A DNA stretch of 64,000 nucleotides from Leadbetterella sp964423865 (GCA_964423865.1 CAYRGN010000004.1:1-64000); one strand, 5' to 3'; shown: positions 1-8,695, counted from the stretch's first letter. Notes: generated by a model not told the origin, from the sequence alone. Program-made: numbers and translations.

Positions 1-32
1 CGATTATCGTGGAGAGAATCTAAAAAAATTAA

Positions 33-56
33 GGCAACCTTCGGGTTGCTTTTTTA
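33..56 (+). terminator. Rho-independent terminator with UUCG loop
   Basis: A six-pair stem (gcaacc / ggttgc) closes a UUCG tetraloop and is followed by a run of six T. It would end a rightward gene lying off the left edge; a frame ending in TAA at 21-23 could be the tail of that gene, but only a few codons are visible. It also faces the end of the leftward hipA-like gene. Confidence 0.8.
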
Positions 57-61
57 TTACA

Positions 62-1276
62 CTATAGATTTCTGCCAATAAAATCAGCATTATTTCCTGA
101 TATATCAAAGGTATTCACCAGTTCAAACCACTTCTGCAAAGCTGATTGCGTCTGCTCTATTGCATCCCTCATAAATCTATTTGATAAACCTGCGGCAAGC
201 CCCAAATTTTTTAAAAGTGGTACAGTTGGTTTTCGGCCTTCTCCCATAACCATAGTGCTTTGTTCGCCATTTGGCCCACTGGAAAAAGTAAGATCATACG
301 CCGGAGACAGTTTCCATTCTCCATTTCGATCCATCAGAAAACTAAAGTTTTTGGCGTGATCGTCTCGGTTATGTGCAAGTACATTAAATACGGCCAACCG
401 ATACATCTTCTCCACCTCACGGATATCTTTAGTCAAAGCACCAGTAAGATTTAACAGGTCTTCGTAGTCTAAAGCAGGAACACGAAAATCACTATGTAAG
501 AGTCCGGCGGCAGTCTGCATGTGGTATCGTTCACCGCCATTTCTATCAAAACGTTTTACAGCAAAATATCCGCCCCCTCTCTTTGAGGGGAACAAATGAA
601 CATCGGGCATACACACTCCTGCCTCTTTTGCCATGAGTGCATAAACATACTCAATAGCTCCTGCATCCGATCCGTCTTGCGAATTTCCAAATTTCACCAG
701 CCACGGTTCAAAATCTTCTGGAAGATTTTTTGCTCCATGTACTATATTTTTTCGGTCTTTATCTACACCAATAAGCGCTTTTGGCCTTGCTCCTGCTGAA
801 GACCCGTTTAAGGCCAGAAGCTCCTGTAAAACATCTTCTGATGTTCCCGACAGTACCTCCTCTGCTTGCGAAGCGAGGTTATCTAAATCAATCGTATTAT
901 CTGCCTCTTCCTGGCTATAATCCGGTTCATAAATCAATGCTCCCATCCCGTGAAGGCCCACATGGGCTAAACGATCAAGTGGAGAAATGAAAGAAACTCC
1001 CTTTGAACGCATCAAACGATCAAAAAGCAAACGCCCCCAGCCATCCGGTAAACTATCGCTAAAAACACCTGCTAATCCTTCAAATGGCCGAGGCTCAAAG
1101 GCTACAAGTCCTGTTTGCAATGGTAGTCGTAATGGGGATATTTCCAGCCCTTTCTGTATAAAAGAAGCATGATATTCAAAATACACAATACCATCACGAA
1201 ATGCCAAACGCCCAACAGGAAACACCTCTTGCCCAAAATCTAAACCTACTTTGAGTTCTGATACAGGACGTTTCAT
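62..1276 (-). CDS. hipA: HipA-type serine/threonine kinase toxin
   Basis: This 404-residue protein has the full HipA architecture. An N-terminal HipA_N region (about 5-115) is followed by the kinase core. Visible motifs are GSSAGARPK at 158-166, a lysine in the WLVKFG strand near 195, the catalytic NRDDHAKN block at 303-310 and the metal-binding SPAYDLT block at 324-330. HipA proteins phosphorylate targets such as glutamyl-tRNA synthetase and cause growth arrest until bound by HipB. The start overlaps the upstream XRE gene by four bases, the usual hipBA arrangement, so the two are translationally coupled. All key residues are present, so the kinase should be active. The cellular target cannot be read from the sequence. 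Confidence 0.92.
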   Translation of the reverse strand: MKRPVSELKVGLDFGQEVFPVGRLAFRDGIVYFEYHASFIQKGLEISPLRLPLQTGLVAFEPRPFEGLAGVFSDSLPDGWGRLLFDRLMRSKGVSFISPLDRLAHVGLHGMGALIYEPDYSQEEADNTIDLDNLASQAEEVLSGTSEDVLQELLALNGSSAGARPKALIGVDKDRKNIVHGAKNLPEDFEPWLVKFGNSQDGSDAGAIEYVYALMAKEAGVCMPDVHLFPSKRGGGYFAVKRFDRNGGERYHMQTAAGLLHSDFRVPALDYEDLLNLTGALTKDIREVEKMYRLAVFNVLAHNRDDHAKNFSFLMDRNGEWKLSPAYDLTFSSGPNGEQSTMVMGEGRKPTVPLLKNLGLAAGLSNRFMRDAIEQTQSALQKWFELVNTFDISGNNADFIGRNL

Positions 1277-1575
1277 TTTCTACTTCCTCGTTTACGTACA
1301 GGACTTTCCTTTAAGACCTCCTCAATAGAAGAGAACGCCACTTTCTTAGGCTTCGTAGCCTCAATAATTTCTTCTAAGCCGCCTACTACCAAAAGGATCT
1401 TAAGAAGCGCCTCAAGAGAAATTACACCCTTTTGTTCAAATTTACGCAAAGTGGGCAAAGGAACAGCAGACCGCAGAGCTAAACCTTCTTGGGTAAGATC
1501 CATAGCCAATCGTCGCTCCCGCACATTGTCAGCCAGCTTCATTTGAGCCCTCAAAGGTGTTATAAGTGATATCAT
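1273..1575 (-). CDS. hipB: HipB-like XRE antitoxin
   Basis: A 100-residue protein with a helix-turn-helix of the XRE type at about residues 14-68 (RERRLAMDLTQEGLALRS... PLPTLRKFEQKG). It is followed by a basic tail ending in a run of R/K. It lies directly upstream of the HipA-like kinase and overlaps it by four bases. As in other HipB proteins it should neutralise the kinase and repress its own promoter. An internal ATG at 1542 (MKLADNVRE) is an equally good start. The upstream 60 bases are very AT-rich and contain several TATTAC/GTAAT-like half sites, but I cannot define one clean operator. Confidence 0.85.
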   Translation of the reverse strand: MISLITPLRAQMKLADNVRERRLAMDLTQEGLALRSAVPLPTLRKFEQKGVISLEALLKILLVVGGLEEIIEATKPKKVAFSSIEEVLKESPVRKRGSRK

Positions 1576-1631
1576 AATATTACATATTACTTATAAATGA
1601 TAATTACTAATACAATAGTATCACAATTATA

Positions 1632-1654
1632 ATGATTTTTTTAACAAAAATCAT
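1632..1654. repeat. AT-rich hairpin upstream of hipBA
   Basis: Perfect nine-base inverted repeat (ATGATTTTT / AAAAATCAT) with a five-base loop, about 60 bases upstream of the hipB start. It could be an operator or part of the transcription stop between the his operon and hipBA. Confidence 0.4.
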
Positions 1655-1690
1655 CATCCATGGGGAAATTAAATCAAATCCATATAAATT

Positions 1691-1710
1691 CCGCATTCCC
1701 TAAAATGCGG
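1691..1710 (-). terminator. Hairpin downstream of hisD
   Basis: Inverted repeat CCGCATT / AATGCGG with a six-base loop, about 50 bases past the hisD stop. On the minus strand it is followed by AATTTATA rather than a pure T run, so it would be a weak intrinsic terminator for the hisGD transcript. Confidence 0.45.
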
Positions 1711-1762
1711 TATGGACTATTCGAGAATAGGAACAAAAAGAGAATTTACGCAAACGGTCGCC

Positions 1763-3019
1763 TTACTTCAACCGTACTTTGACTGCGTTCCTGTGCGCAA
1801 GAAGCTGCTCAGCCTCGGCCATTTTCATCACCGTACTTCCGATATTCTGAAGGCCTTCTTTTGAGATCTGCTGATAGGTTATTTTCTTCACAAAACTATC
1901 TACCGAAACACCGCTGTACGTACGGGCAAAACCGTGGGTAGGCAGAGTATGGTTGGTTCCGGAGGCATAGTCGCCACACGATTCCGGCGTATAATGCCCC
2001 AAAAAGACCGAGCCCGCATTGATCACCTCGGCGGCTATTTCCACCGGGTTTTCTACCGCCAAAATCAGGTGTTCGGGTGCATAGCGGTTAAGCAGGGCCA
2101 TTCCTTCCTGTAGGTCGTTGACCAAAACCGCTTTGGAGTTTTCCAGGGCTGCCTGCGCCAGCTCTTTCCGTGGCAAGGCGTCCAGCTGTTCTTTCAGGGC
2201 ATTTAAAACCTCGTCAATCAGCTTTTCAGAGGTAGTCACCAGCACCACCTGGCTGTCTGCGCCATGTTCCGCCTGGGAAAGCAAATCGGAGGCCACAAAA
2301 TCGGCATAAGCAGTGTGATCGGCCAGCACCGCCACTTCTGAAGGACCCGCCGGCATATCAATGGCCACCCCCGCACGTGCCACCATTTGCTTGGCGGCCG
2401 TCACATACTGGTTTCCGGGACCAAATATCTTGTACACCCCGGGAATACTCTCCGTGCCGTACGCCATAGCGGCAATGGCCTGGGCCCCGCCTACCCGGTA
2501 CACCGAGGTGATACCGCACTTCAACGCGCAGTAATAAATGGCCGGGTGGTCAGAAGGCGAACACAGAACCACCTCTTTGCAGCCCGCGATCTTCGCCGGA
2601 ATACCCAACATCAATACGGTAGAAAACAGGGGCGCAGTACCTCCGGGAATATAAATCCCTACTTTTTCTATCCCTACAGACTTCCGCCAGCAAAGTACGC
2701 CCGGCATGGTTTCCACCGGTTCTTCTTCCCTGACCTGGGCCCGATGGAAACGATAGATATTTTCAAAAGCCTGATCAATAGCCGCCCGCAGTTTCGGATC
2801 TATCCCGTCTGCCGCGGCCTGCAATTCTTCTTCCGAAACGGCGAAATCGTCCATCATCCTGTTGTCAAACTCCAGCGCAAATTTCCTTAAAGCAAAGTCG
2901 CCCTGCGTTCTCACTTCCTCCAGCACGGGAGCTACCCGGCTTTCGATTTGACCCAGCACCGGGCGCTGAAGAATGGCCCGGATTTCCTGTTCTGACGGAT
3001 GTTTGATTACCTGCATCAC
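1763..3019 (-). CDS. hisD: Histidinol dehydrogenase
   Basis: A 418-residue cytoplasmic enzyme that oxidises L-histidinol to L-histidine in two NAD-dependent steps, the last reactions of histidine synthesis. The length is normal for HisD. Typical blocks are visible: GIYIPGGTAPLFSTVLML, the GGAQAIAAMAYGT segment, IFGPGNQYVTAAK, and the PAGPSEV segment, with the SQAEHG and PESCGDYASGTNHTLPT substrate- and zinc-site blocks further on. Its start overlaps the end of hisG by four bases, so the two are coupled. No hisC, hisB or other his gene follows; the next leftward gene is hipB, so the pathway must be completed elsewhere. Confidence 0.97.
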   Translation of the reverse strand: MMQVIKHPSEQEIRAILQRPVLGQIESRVAPVLEEVRTQGDFALRKFALEFDNRMMDDFAVSEEELQAAADGIDPKLRAAIDQAFENIYRFHRAQVREEEPVETMPGVLCWRKSVGIEKVGIYIPGGTAPLFSTVLMLGIPAKIAGCKEVVLCSPSDHPAIYYCALKCGITSVYRVGGAQAIAAMAYGTESIPGVYKIFGPGNQYVTAAKQMVARAGVAIDMPAGPSEVAVLADHTAYADFVASDLLSQAEHGADSQVVLVTTSEKLIDEVLNALKEQLDALPRKELAQAALENSKAVLVNDLQEGMALLNRYAPEHLILAVENPVEIAAEVINAGSVFLGHYTPESCGDYASGTNHTLPTHGFARTYSGVSVDSFVKKITYQQISKEGLQNIGSTVMKMAEAEQLLAHRNAVKVRLK

Positions 3020-3876
3020 AATACCATTTTTTCGATGGGAATCACCAGTATACCCTGGGCTCCCGCCGCCTTCAACGACTCGATTTTCTCCCAGAAATCG
3101 CTTTCTTTCAATACCGAATGCACCGAACTCCAGCCTTCAATGGCCAGGGGCATCACCGTGGGACTTTTCATTCCCGAAAGAATGCCCGCAATGACTTCCA
3201 GCTTATCGTTAGGCGCGTTCAGCAATACATATTTATGGTCTTTGGCCGTCTGCACCGATCCTATTCGGAATACCAGTTTATCGAGGATAGCCCTTTTCTC
3301 CTGATCCAGCCCCGAATGGGCGATCAGCACGGCTTCCGACCGGAAAATACTGTCGAGTTCTTTCAGTCCGTTACTCAGCAGCGTACTGCCCGAGCTCACA
3401 ATATCGCAGATGGCATCGGCCAGGCCAATGGAAGGCGCAATTTCTACCGACCCGCTGATTTCATGAATATGCGCGGTAATCCGGTTTCTTTCCAGGTATT
3501 CTCCCAATATCCGTGGGTAAGAAGTAGCGATACTCTTTCCGCTGAGATCTTCGGGAAGTACAAAATCACGCTCCCGGGAAACCGCGATGGAAAGGCGGCA
3601 TTTTGAAAAACCCAGGGGCTTGACCAGCTCCACTTTCTTCCCTGATTCTACCAGCACATTCTCGCCTACGATACCCAGATCCGCCACTCCGTCTTCTACA
3701 TACCCCGGGATGTCGTCGTCTCTCAAAAAGAGGAATTCAGCGGGGAAATTAGACGAAACCGAGCGTAAACGACCTTTTCCGATCTCCACCTTGATCCCAC
3801 ACTCCTTAAAGAGACTCAGGGAGTCTTCACTAAGTCTACCCGACTTCTGGATGGCTATTTTTACCGTTTTATTCAT
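3016..3876 (-). CDS. hisG: ATP phosphoribosyltransferase, long form
   Basis: HisG condenses ATP with PRPP, the committed step of histidine synthesis. The 286-residue length and the C-terminal segment from about residue 210 (a ferredoxin-like HisG_C regulatory domain) mark it as the long form, which is hexameric and inhibited by histidine without a HisZ partner. N-terminal blocks KIAIQKSGRLSEDS and RDDDIPGYVEDGVADLGIVG and the SGSTLLSNGL phosphate-binding loop are present. It is the first gene of a two-gene hisG-hisD operon. Confidence 0.96.
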   Translation of the reverse strand: MNKTVKIAIQKSGRLSEDSLSLFKECGIKVEIGKGRLRSVSSNFPAEFLFLRDDDIPGYVEDGVADLGIVGENVLVESGKKVELVKPLGFSKCRLSIAVSRERDFVLPEDLSGKSIATSYPRILGEYLERNRITAHIHEISGSVEIAPSIGLADAICDIVSSGSTLLSNGLKELDSIFRSEAVLIAHSGLDQEKRAILDKLVFRIGSVQTAKDHKYVLLNAPNDKLEVIAGILSGMKSPTVMPLAIEGWSSVHSVLKESDFWEKIESLKAAGAQGILVIPIEKMVL

Positions 3877-3895
3877 TAATTCTCAGAAATTGACA

Positions 3896-3903
3896 CAAAA
3901 TTA
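3896..3903 (-). promoter_or_regulatory. -7 box for hisGD
   Basis: On the minus strand this reads TAATTTTG, matching the Bacteroidota -7 consensus TAnnTTTG, 20 bases upstream of the hisG start. No clear TTTG box lies at the expected spacing, so this is a candidate only. Confidence 0.4.
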
Positions 3904-4053
3904 CTCGTAAGTCTTGCAAATTACTTGTAGATTTATTAATATTATTGCCGAATTGATTTTTCCGGTGCTTTTTCTAAAGGAACTGCAAGTTCATATCAAA
4001 AAAATTATACAGGAAAACGTGCTGGTTTTTTCTAGATTAACCCTTATTCTAAA

Positions 4054-4188
4054 ATGAAAAATGTGCAATTAAATTATCACAAGGCGAAAGCCAGTACCTC
4101 CATTGTGGAGTACCGCTGGTTTAGAGTCTTAAATGTAATCGTGCTTTCAGCTTTAGTCCTGATCGGAATTTTCAACCTTACGTTCTGA
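4054..4188 (+). CDS. 44-residue single-pass membrane protein
   Basis: A short open frame of 44 codons begins MKNVQLNYHKAKAS and ends with one hydrophobic helix at about residues 26-42 (VIVLSALVLIGIFNL) before a TGA. The N-terminal half is hydrophilic and basic. It lies alone between the divergent hisG and the subtilase gene. The amino-acid composition looks like a genuine small membrane protein rather than chance, but I do not recognise the family. Confidence 0.5.
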   Translation: MKNVQLNYHKAKASTSIVEYRWFRVLNVIVLSALVLIGIFNLTF

Positions 4189-4242
4189 GCCTATTCCCTG
4201 AAGATTTACTAAAAGCTGTGCGGTGTTCTTCCTGACTTTACC

Positions 4243-4250
4243 TATATTTG
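4243..4250 (+). promoter_or_regulatory. -7 box for the subtilase gene
   Basis: TATATTTG fits the TAnnTTTG consensus and ends 19 bases before the ATG. A partial -33 element (TGTG) lies 22 bases upstream. It would give a very short leader. Confidence 0.45.
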
Positions 4251-4269
4251 GTATAACGTTTTCTATACC

Positions 4270-5886
4270 ATGCGTAAAGTTATTGTGATCTTACTTTTCC
4301 TGTTTCCGCTTCTGTCGAAGGGTCAGGCTCGGTATTTTGTATATCTGAAAGACAAAGCCGGCAGTTTCGGCCTTGCTCCGGGGAGTTATTTATCGGAGCG
4401 TTCCCTTGCCAGGCGGAGTGTACAGAATATTGCGCTTACCGAGCAGGATCTTCCGCTTTCCCCCACCTACCTCAGCGCTATACAGCAGGCCGGATTCCGC
4501 ATCGTCGGGAAGTCGAAATGGCTTAACGCGGTGCTGGTGGAGGGAGACGACATGGCCGCGTTAAAGTCCCTGCCCGGTGTACAGCGGATAGAGGGAGACG
4601 CGGACATCCGGGGCAATACCGCCCTGGGGCAATACGCCCGCCTGCGTTCCAGGCTCGATTCCCCCGTCACCCCCATGGATTACGGCACTTCCGCCGCCCA
4701 GATCACCATGCTGGGGGCAGACACCATGCATACCCGGGGCTACCGGGGCGAAGGAGTGCTGATTGCGGTGATGGACGCCGGTTTCCCCCGGGTCAATACC
4801 GCCGACGCGTTTGCCCACCTCCGAAGTGCGAATAAGATTGTCCATACCTACAATTACGTATATGAGAGTGAGGATGTGTACCGCGACAACGCCCACGGCA
4901 CGAATGTGCTAAGTATTATAGCCGGGTATCTTCCGGGGAAGTTAGTGGGTACGGCCCCGGCCGCGGAAGTGGCGCTGTATGTCACCGAAGACGCCCTGCC
5001 GAATAATGAGTCAAAAATAGAAGAAGTGTACTGGGTACTGGCGGCCGAACATGCCGACAGCCTCGGGGCAGACGTACTGAACACTTCCCTGGCCTATTCT
5101 GAATTTACAGATTCTTCCCAGGACTATACCTACGAACAAATGGACGGCAAAACCACCCTCATTGCCCGGGGGGCCGACTACGCCACCCGCACCGGGATGA
5201 TCGTGGTGAACTCGGCCGGAAACGAAGGAAACAATGCGTGGAAGTATATCTCTACCCCTTCGGATGCCGAATATGTGATCGCCGTGGGGGCGGTCAATTC
5301 CGGTCGACAGAAAAGCAGCTTCAGCTCTTTTGGCCCTAGCGCTGACGGGCGTATTAAGCCCGACGTATGCGCCATGGGCCAGGCCACCGTACTTAGCAAT
5401 AACGACTCTGCCGTAAGCGTGGGCAACGGCACCTCCTATTCAGGCCCTCTGATTGCAGGTTTTATGGCGGGTCTCCGCCAGCAGTTCCCTACCCTCACGG
5501 CCTTGCAGCTGAGAGACGTGCTGCTTCGTTCCGCAGACCGTTATGAGGCGCCGGACAATTCCTACGGGTACGGAATTCCAAGTTATACGCGGGCGGTCAA
5601 CGCGGTGTATGAAAACTATCTTCCCCTGGGAAAAGAGCCGGAAAATACAGCCGTGATCACGTATCCCAATCCCTGGTCAGGCAGCCATAGCCTGTCAATA
5701 ACCGTGGGTGGAAAGGCCGTCACAGACACGCAGAAAATTACGGTGACCGACACCTACGGACGGATCGTAAAGGAAAACATTGAAAAGGGAAAGTTCCGGC
5801 CCGCAGACCTGGAGAAAGGACTTTATTTCATCGCCGTGCCTTACGGGCAAAAAGTGTATACGGGGAAGCTGGTGGTTGAGAGATGA
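4270..5886 (+). CDS. Secreted S8 subtilisin-like peptidase with T9SS sorting domain
   Basis: This 538-residue serine peptidase has a signal peptide (about 1-18, cleavage after SKG or GQA) and an N-terminal propeptide-like region. The S8 triad is D169 (AVMDAGFP), H209 (DNAHGTNV) and S389 (GNGTSYSGP), with the oxyanion N318 in NSAGNEGN. The last ~80 residues, starting at YPNPWSG and ending KLVVER, form a type A C-terminal domain that directs export through the type IX system and attachment or release at the cell surface. It should act as an extracellular or surface protease. The gene is monocistronic and followed by a repeat-filled gap. Confidence 0.93.
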   Translation: MRKVIVILLFLFPLLSKGQARYFVYLKDKAGSFGLAPGSYLSERSLARRSVQNIALTEQDLPLSPTYLSAIQQAGFRIVGKSKWLNAVLVEGDDMAALKSLPGVQRIEGDADIRGNTALGQYARLRSRLDSPVTPMDYGTSAAQITMLGADTMHTRGYRGEGVLIAVMDAGFPRVNTADAFAHLRSANKIVHTYNYVYESEDVYRDNAHGTNVLSIIAGYLPGKLVGTAPAAEVALYVTEDALPNNESKIEEVYWVLAAEHADSLGADVLNTSLAYSEFTDSSQDYTYEQMDGKTTLIARGADYATRTGMIVVNSAGNEGNNAWKYISTPSDAEYVIAVGAVNSGRQKSSFSSFGPSADGRIKPDVCAMGQATVLSNNDSAVSVGNGTSYSGPLIAGFMAGLRQQFPTLTALQLRDVLLRSADRYEAPDNSYGYGIPSYTRAVNAVYENYLPLGKEPENTAVITYPNPWSGSHSLSITVGGKAVTDTQKITVTDTYGRIVKENIEKGKFRPADLEKGLYFIAVPYGQKVYTGKLVVER

Positions 5887-5899
5887 AGGAGTAAGGAAA

Positions 5900-6060
5900 G
5901 TGCCGAGTAGTGAGTAGTGAGTAGTGACCCCTCGAGAGCTTCGCTCCCAAACTTCGCACGCTGGTGCTTGTTTGTGCTCGGGTTGCCCCTCGACTACGCT
6001 CGGGGTGACAAAGGCGACTGCCAATGTCAGTTCGAGCGTAGTCGAGAACCGAGTAGTGCG
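5900..6060. repeat. Intergenic repeat mosaic (gagtagtga and palindromic ctcggggtgac units)
   Basis: Directly after the subtilase stop come three gtgagta-type tandem units, then a palindromic core (cccctcgactacgctcgggg) and a partner reading ttcgagcgtagtcgagaacc. The same modules recur at 22.83-22.95 kb and in part at 37.6 kb. No coding capacity is evident. It sits at a gene 3' end, so it may act as a transcription or mRNA-end element. Confidence 0.7.
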
Positions 6061-6064
6061 TCCT

Positions 6065-6175
6065 CGTAATTCGTAATTTTTAATTCGTAATTGTACCGAG
6101 TAGTGCGTCCTCGTAATTCGTAATTTTTAATTCGTAATTGATTTTCGTAATTCGTAATTTTTAATTCGTAATTGT
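6065..6175. repeat. Three tandem gtaattcg repeat units
   Basis: Three near-identical 28-34 base copies of gtaattcgtaatttttaatt... with palindromic gtaatt/aattac character. Single copies recur at about 23.05 and 37.76 kb, each next to the cccttcg-type palindromes. Nothing in it looks coding. Confidence 0.75.
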
Positions 6176-6179
6176 ACCG

Positions 6180-6211
6180 AGCTCAAAGCTCATAGCTGAT
6201 AGCTGATAGCC
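6180..6211 (+). repeat. agctcatagctgatagc leader repeat
   Basis: A short run of agctcaaagctcatagctga-type units lies between the gtaattcg repeats and the start codon of the next gene, so it forms the 5' leader. Related runs precede the genes starting at 56387 (minus), 23566 (minus) and 34075. Confidence 0.6.
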
Positions 6212-6225
6212 AAAAACAAACACCA

Positions 6226-7053
6226 ATGAATAATTACTCCCTTAGCGCTGAGGAAATCAGCAACTATGAGCGGGACGGTTACGTGATTGTCCAAAACTTT
6301 TTGAACGGACAGGAGACCGAAAAACTGTACCGCATAGCCACCGGCGACGCCGCGGTCAATGCCCACGCCATAGACCTGAATGACACCACGGGCAAAAAGA
6401 CCCGCTTAACCCTCTGGTATACGCCGGGAAACGACGCCTTCGGCCTGCTTACCAAAAGCGAAAGAGTGGTCCGGAATGTACACAGGCTGATGGACGGTGA
6501 CTCCGCGGTATGCCACTTTCATTCCAAACTAATGCAAAAAGAGCCCCGGGTGGGTGGCGCCTGGGAGTGGCACCAGGACTATGGATATTGGTACAAAAAT
6601 GAATTTCTTTTCCCCGATCAGATGATCTCGGTCATGGTGGCCATCACGGAAGCCAATAAGGCGAACGGCTGCCTCCAGGTTATCCGCGGATCGCACAAAA
6701 TGGGGCGTATAGAACATGGTTTTTCCGGTGAACAGGTAGGAGCTTCCCAGCATTACGTGGATCTGGCTTTAAAAACGCTGGACCACGTGTACGTGGAATT
6801 GCAGGCGGGCGATGCTTTGTTTTTTCACAGTAACCTGATCCATCGCTCGGAAGCCAACCTTTCGGAACATGCCCGGTGGTCGGTCATCTCCTGTTACAAC
6901 CGTGCCGCTAATATTCCGTATAATGAACCCTCGGGCGCCAGCATTATTCCCCTGGAAAGTGTACCCGATGACGCCCTCCTTACCTGGAATACTTCCGCCC
7001 AACTTGACGCATCCAATTTCCTCAAAAAAGAAAACGACCAAGCTTTAAAATAA
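6226..7053 (+). CDS. Phytanoyl-CoA dioxygenase family protein
   Basis: A 275-residue non-heme Fe(II)/2-oxoglutarate oxygenase of the PhyH family. The iron facial triad is visible as H116 and D118 (EWHQDYGYW) and H206 (NLIHRSEAN), with R217 placed to bind 2-oxoglutarate. The length is normal for bacterial members and there is no signal peptide. Bacterial PhyH proteins hydroxylate varied small molecules, and the substrate cannot be assigned. The downstream sugar-type oxidoreductase starts seven bases after the stop, so the pair probably modifies the same metabolite. Confidence 0.88.
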   Translation: MNNYSLSAEEISNYERDGYVIVQNFLNGQETEKLYRIATGDAAVNAHAIDLNDTTGKKTRLTLWYTPGNDAFGLLTKSERVVRNVHRLMDGDSAVCHFHSKLMQKEPRVGGAWEWHQDYGYWYKNEFLFPDQMISVMVAITEANKANGCLQVIRGSHKMGRIEHGFSGEQVGASQHYVDLALKTLDHVYVELQAGDALFFHSNLIHRSEANLSEHARWSVISCYNRAANIPYNEPSGASIIPLESVPDDALLTWNTSAQLDASNFLKKENDQALK

Positions 7054-7060
7054 TTCATCT

Positions 7061-8245
7061 ATGGCAAAGATATGTATTCTCGGAGGAGGTTTTATAGGTC
7101 GGTTTTATGCCGAATCGCTCACCGGCAAACGAACTACTGACCGGCTCACCGTAGTTTACTCCCGCAGTCGGGATACGGCTGAGCGATTTGCCGCAGATTA
7201 TGGCGTTCCGTATGCTTTCATAGATATGGAAGAAGCCATCTGCCATCCCGAAACAGAGGTGGTGGTGATCAGCCTGCCCAATTTTCAGCATGAAGAAGCA
7301 GTGATGCTTTGTGTAAAACACCAAAAGGCCGTATTATGCACCAAACCCCTCGGCCGAAATGCCGGAGAGGCCCTGCGTATGCTTCGGGCGGTGGAAGAAG
7401 CCGGAATCTTTGCCGGTTACCTGGAAGATCTCTGCTATACCCCCAAATTCCTGAAATCATTAAAATCGGTCAGGAGCGGGGCTATCGGCCGGGTTTTATG
7501 GGCCAAGTCGAGGGAAACCCACCCCGGACCCCATTCCGAATGGTTCTGGGACCTGGAGCTGGCAGGAGGAGGGGCTATACTCGACCTTGGCTGCCACTGT
7601 ATTGAGATTGCCCGGAATTTTATAGGAAAAGACGTGCTGCCCGTGGAAGTGATGTGCTGGGCCGACACCCAGGTAAAACCCATTGAGGCCGAAGACCATG
7701 CCATTGGCCTGGTGAAATACGAGAACGGAGCCATCGGGCAATTTGAAGTATCCTGGACCTTCCGGGGCGGTATGGACCTCCGCGACGAAGTAATGGGTAC
7801 CGAAGGCACTATCTGGATTAATTCCTGGCTTCGTACGGGCTTTGAGATGTTCACCAGCGGAGCGGGAAACGAATATGTAGCCGAGAAGGCGGAGTCGGCC
7901 AGCGGCTGGCAGTTTCCGGTGGGCGACGAGGCCCACGAGCTGGGCTATACCCACATGTTTTCCGACATGCTCCATGCATTCGAGAACGGAAACCTTCCCC
8001 AGGAAACTTTCTATGACGGGTATGTAGTCAATGCCGTCATTGATGCTGCTTACAAATCGGCCGGAACAAAAAAATGGGAGCCGGTGGAACTGCCGCTCTG
8101 GCGAGGACAGACCGGACTTCAGAAGCCGTCGGTATATAAAGAATACGATCAGCACCACTGGCTGATCAAAGAAGAATTACTACCGAATGGGGATAAAATC
8201 ACCATTCTTAAAGAAAAAAAGTCAGGGAAGATAGTGCAACGGTAG
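7061..8245 (+). CDS. Gfo/Idh/MocA family oxidoreductase
   Basis: A 394-residue NAD(P)-dependent dehydrogenase. The N-terminal Rossmann fold has the GGGFIGRFYAE nucleotide loop, followed by the CTKPLGRNAGEA segment in place of the usual EKP; the lysine is kept. The GFO_IDH_MocA C-terminal alpha/beta domain spans about 130-350 and contains GGAILDLGCHCIEIARNF, where D and H are the usual catalytic pair. Members oxidise or epimerise sugars, inositols and related cyclitols. It is co-transcribed with the PhyH-family oxygenase, which suggests a two-step oxidation of one compound. Substrate unknown. Confidence 0.9.
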   Translation: MAKICILGGGFIGRFYAESLTGKRTTDRLTVVYSRSRDTAERFAADYGVPYAFIDMEEAICHPETEVVVISLPNFQHEEAVMLCVKHQKAVLCTKPLGRNAGEALRMLRAVEEAGIFAGYLEDLCYTPKFLKSLKSVRSGAIGRVLWAKSRETHPGPHSEWFWDLELAGGGAILDLGCHCIEIARNFIGKDVLPVEVMCWADTQVKPIEAEDHAIGLVKYENGAIGQFEVSWTFRGGMDLRDEVMGTEGTIWINSWLRTGFEMFTSGAGNEYVAEKAESASGWQFPVGDEAHELGYTHMFSDMLHAFENGNLPQETFYDGYVVNAVIDAAYKSAGTKKWEPVELPLWRGQTGLQKPSVYKEYDQHHWLIKEELLPNGDKITILKEKKSGKIVQR

Positions 8246-8279
8246 GAGATCATACTCCCCCCTACCGTCAAACACTTCC

Positions 8280-8693
8280 TTAATCTTTTTTCATTTTCTG
8301 CCGGGTCTGCTGTAGCAAAGAGTCCAGGCTATCTCCCGGCGCGGGGCCGTTATTATTCTGCTCCTGCTTCGCCTGCTCATTCAGGTGCTGGGTAATCCGG
8401 CGTCCTGCGTCTTCCAGGATACCGATCATCTTTTCATCCTGGGTAGAATCACGGAGCATCTGTACCAGGTTACCAATCATATCTACCGCGAAGTGATTCA
8501 TCTCGTCTACGGGCATATCTTTGGTCCACAGGTTGATCCCCAGCAATCCCCGATGATAGTGGTCCCACACACTGATGGAGATGGCTTTGGTCTCGTTAAT
8601 CCCTTCGTTGGGATTTTCCGTGGCGTCCCAAAATATTTTCTCCGGAACTCGGTCTTTGTCTAATTGAATCTCGAAACTGATCTCTGACTTCAT
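8280..8693 (-). CDS. gldC: Gliding motility protein GldC
   Basis: This 137-residue protein begins MKSEISFEIQLDKDRVPEKI and contains WDATENPNEGINETKAISIS and WTKDMPVDEMNHFAVDM, which I recognise as the GldC family. GldC is a small cytoplasmic protein that improves gliding motility in Flavobacterium, where gldB and gldC are adjacent. Here gldB is not next to it; the neighbour is a DUF4197 lipoprotein two bases upstream. The C-terminal ~30 residues are a charged Q/N-rich tail. Its presence supports gliding or at least T9SS-linked biology. Confidence 0.9.
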   Translation of the reverse strand: MKSEISFEIQLDKDRVPEKIFWDATENPNEGINETKAISISVWDHYHRGLLGINLWTKDMPVDEMNHFAVDMIGNLVQMLRDSTQDEKMIGILEDAGRRITQHLNEQAKQEQNNNGPAPGDSLDSLLQQTRQKMKKD

Positions 8694-8695
8694 GC

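Noticed and set aside
1..31. Considered the 3' end of a tRNA before the first terminator
   Set aside because: There is no CCA end or acceptor stem partner visible; a coding tail ending in TAA at 21-23 fits equally well.
4561..4896. Long minus-strand frame inside the subtilase gene
   Set aside because: It lies wholly within a well-supported gene on the other strand and has no domain features; GC-rich codon use opens shadow frames here.
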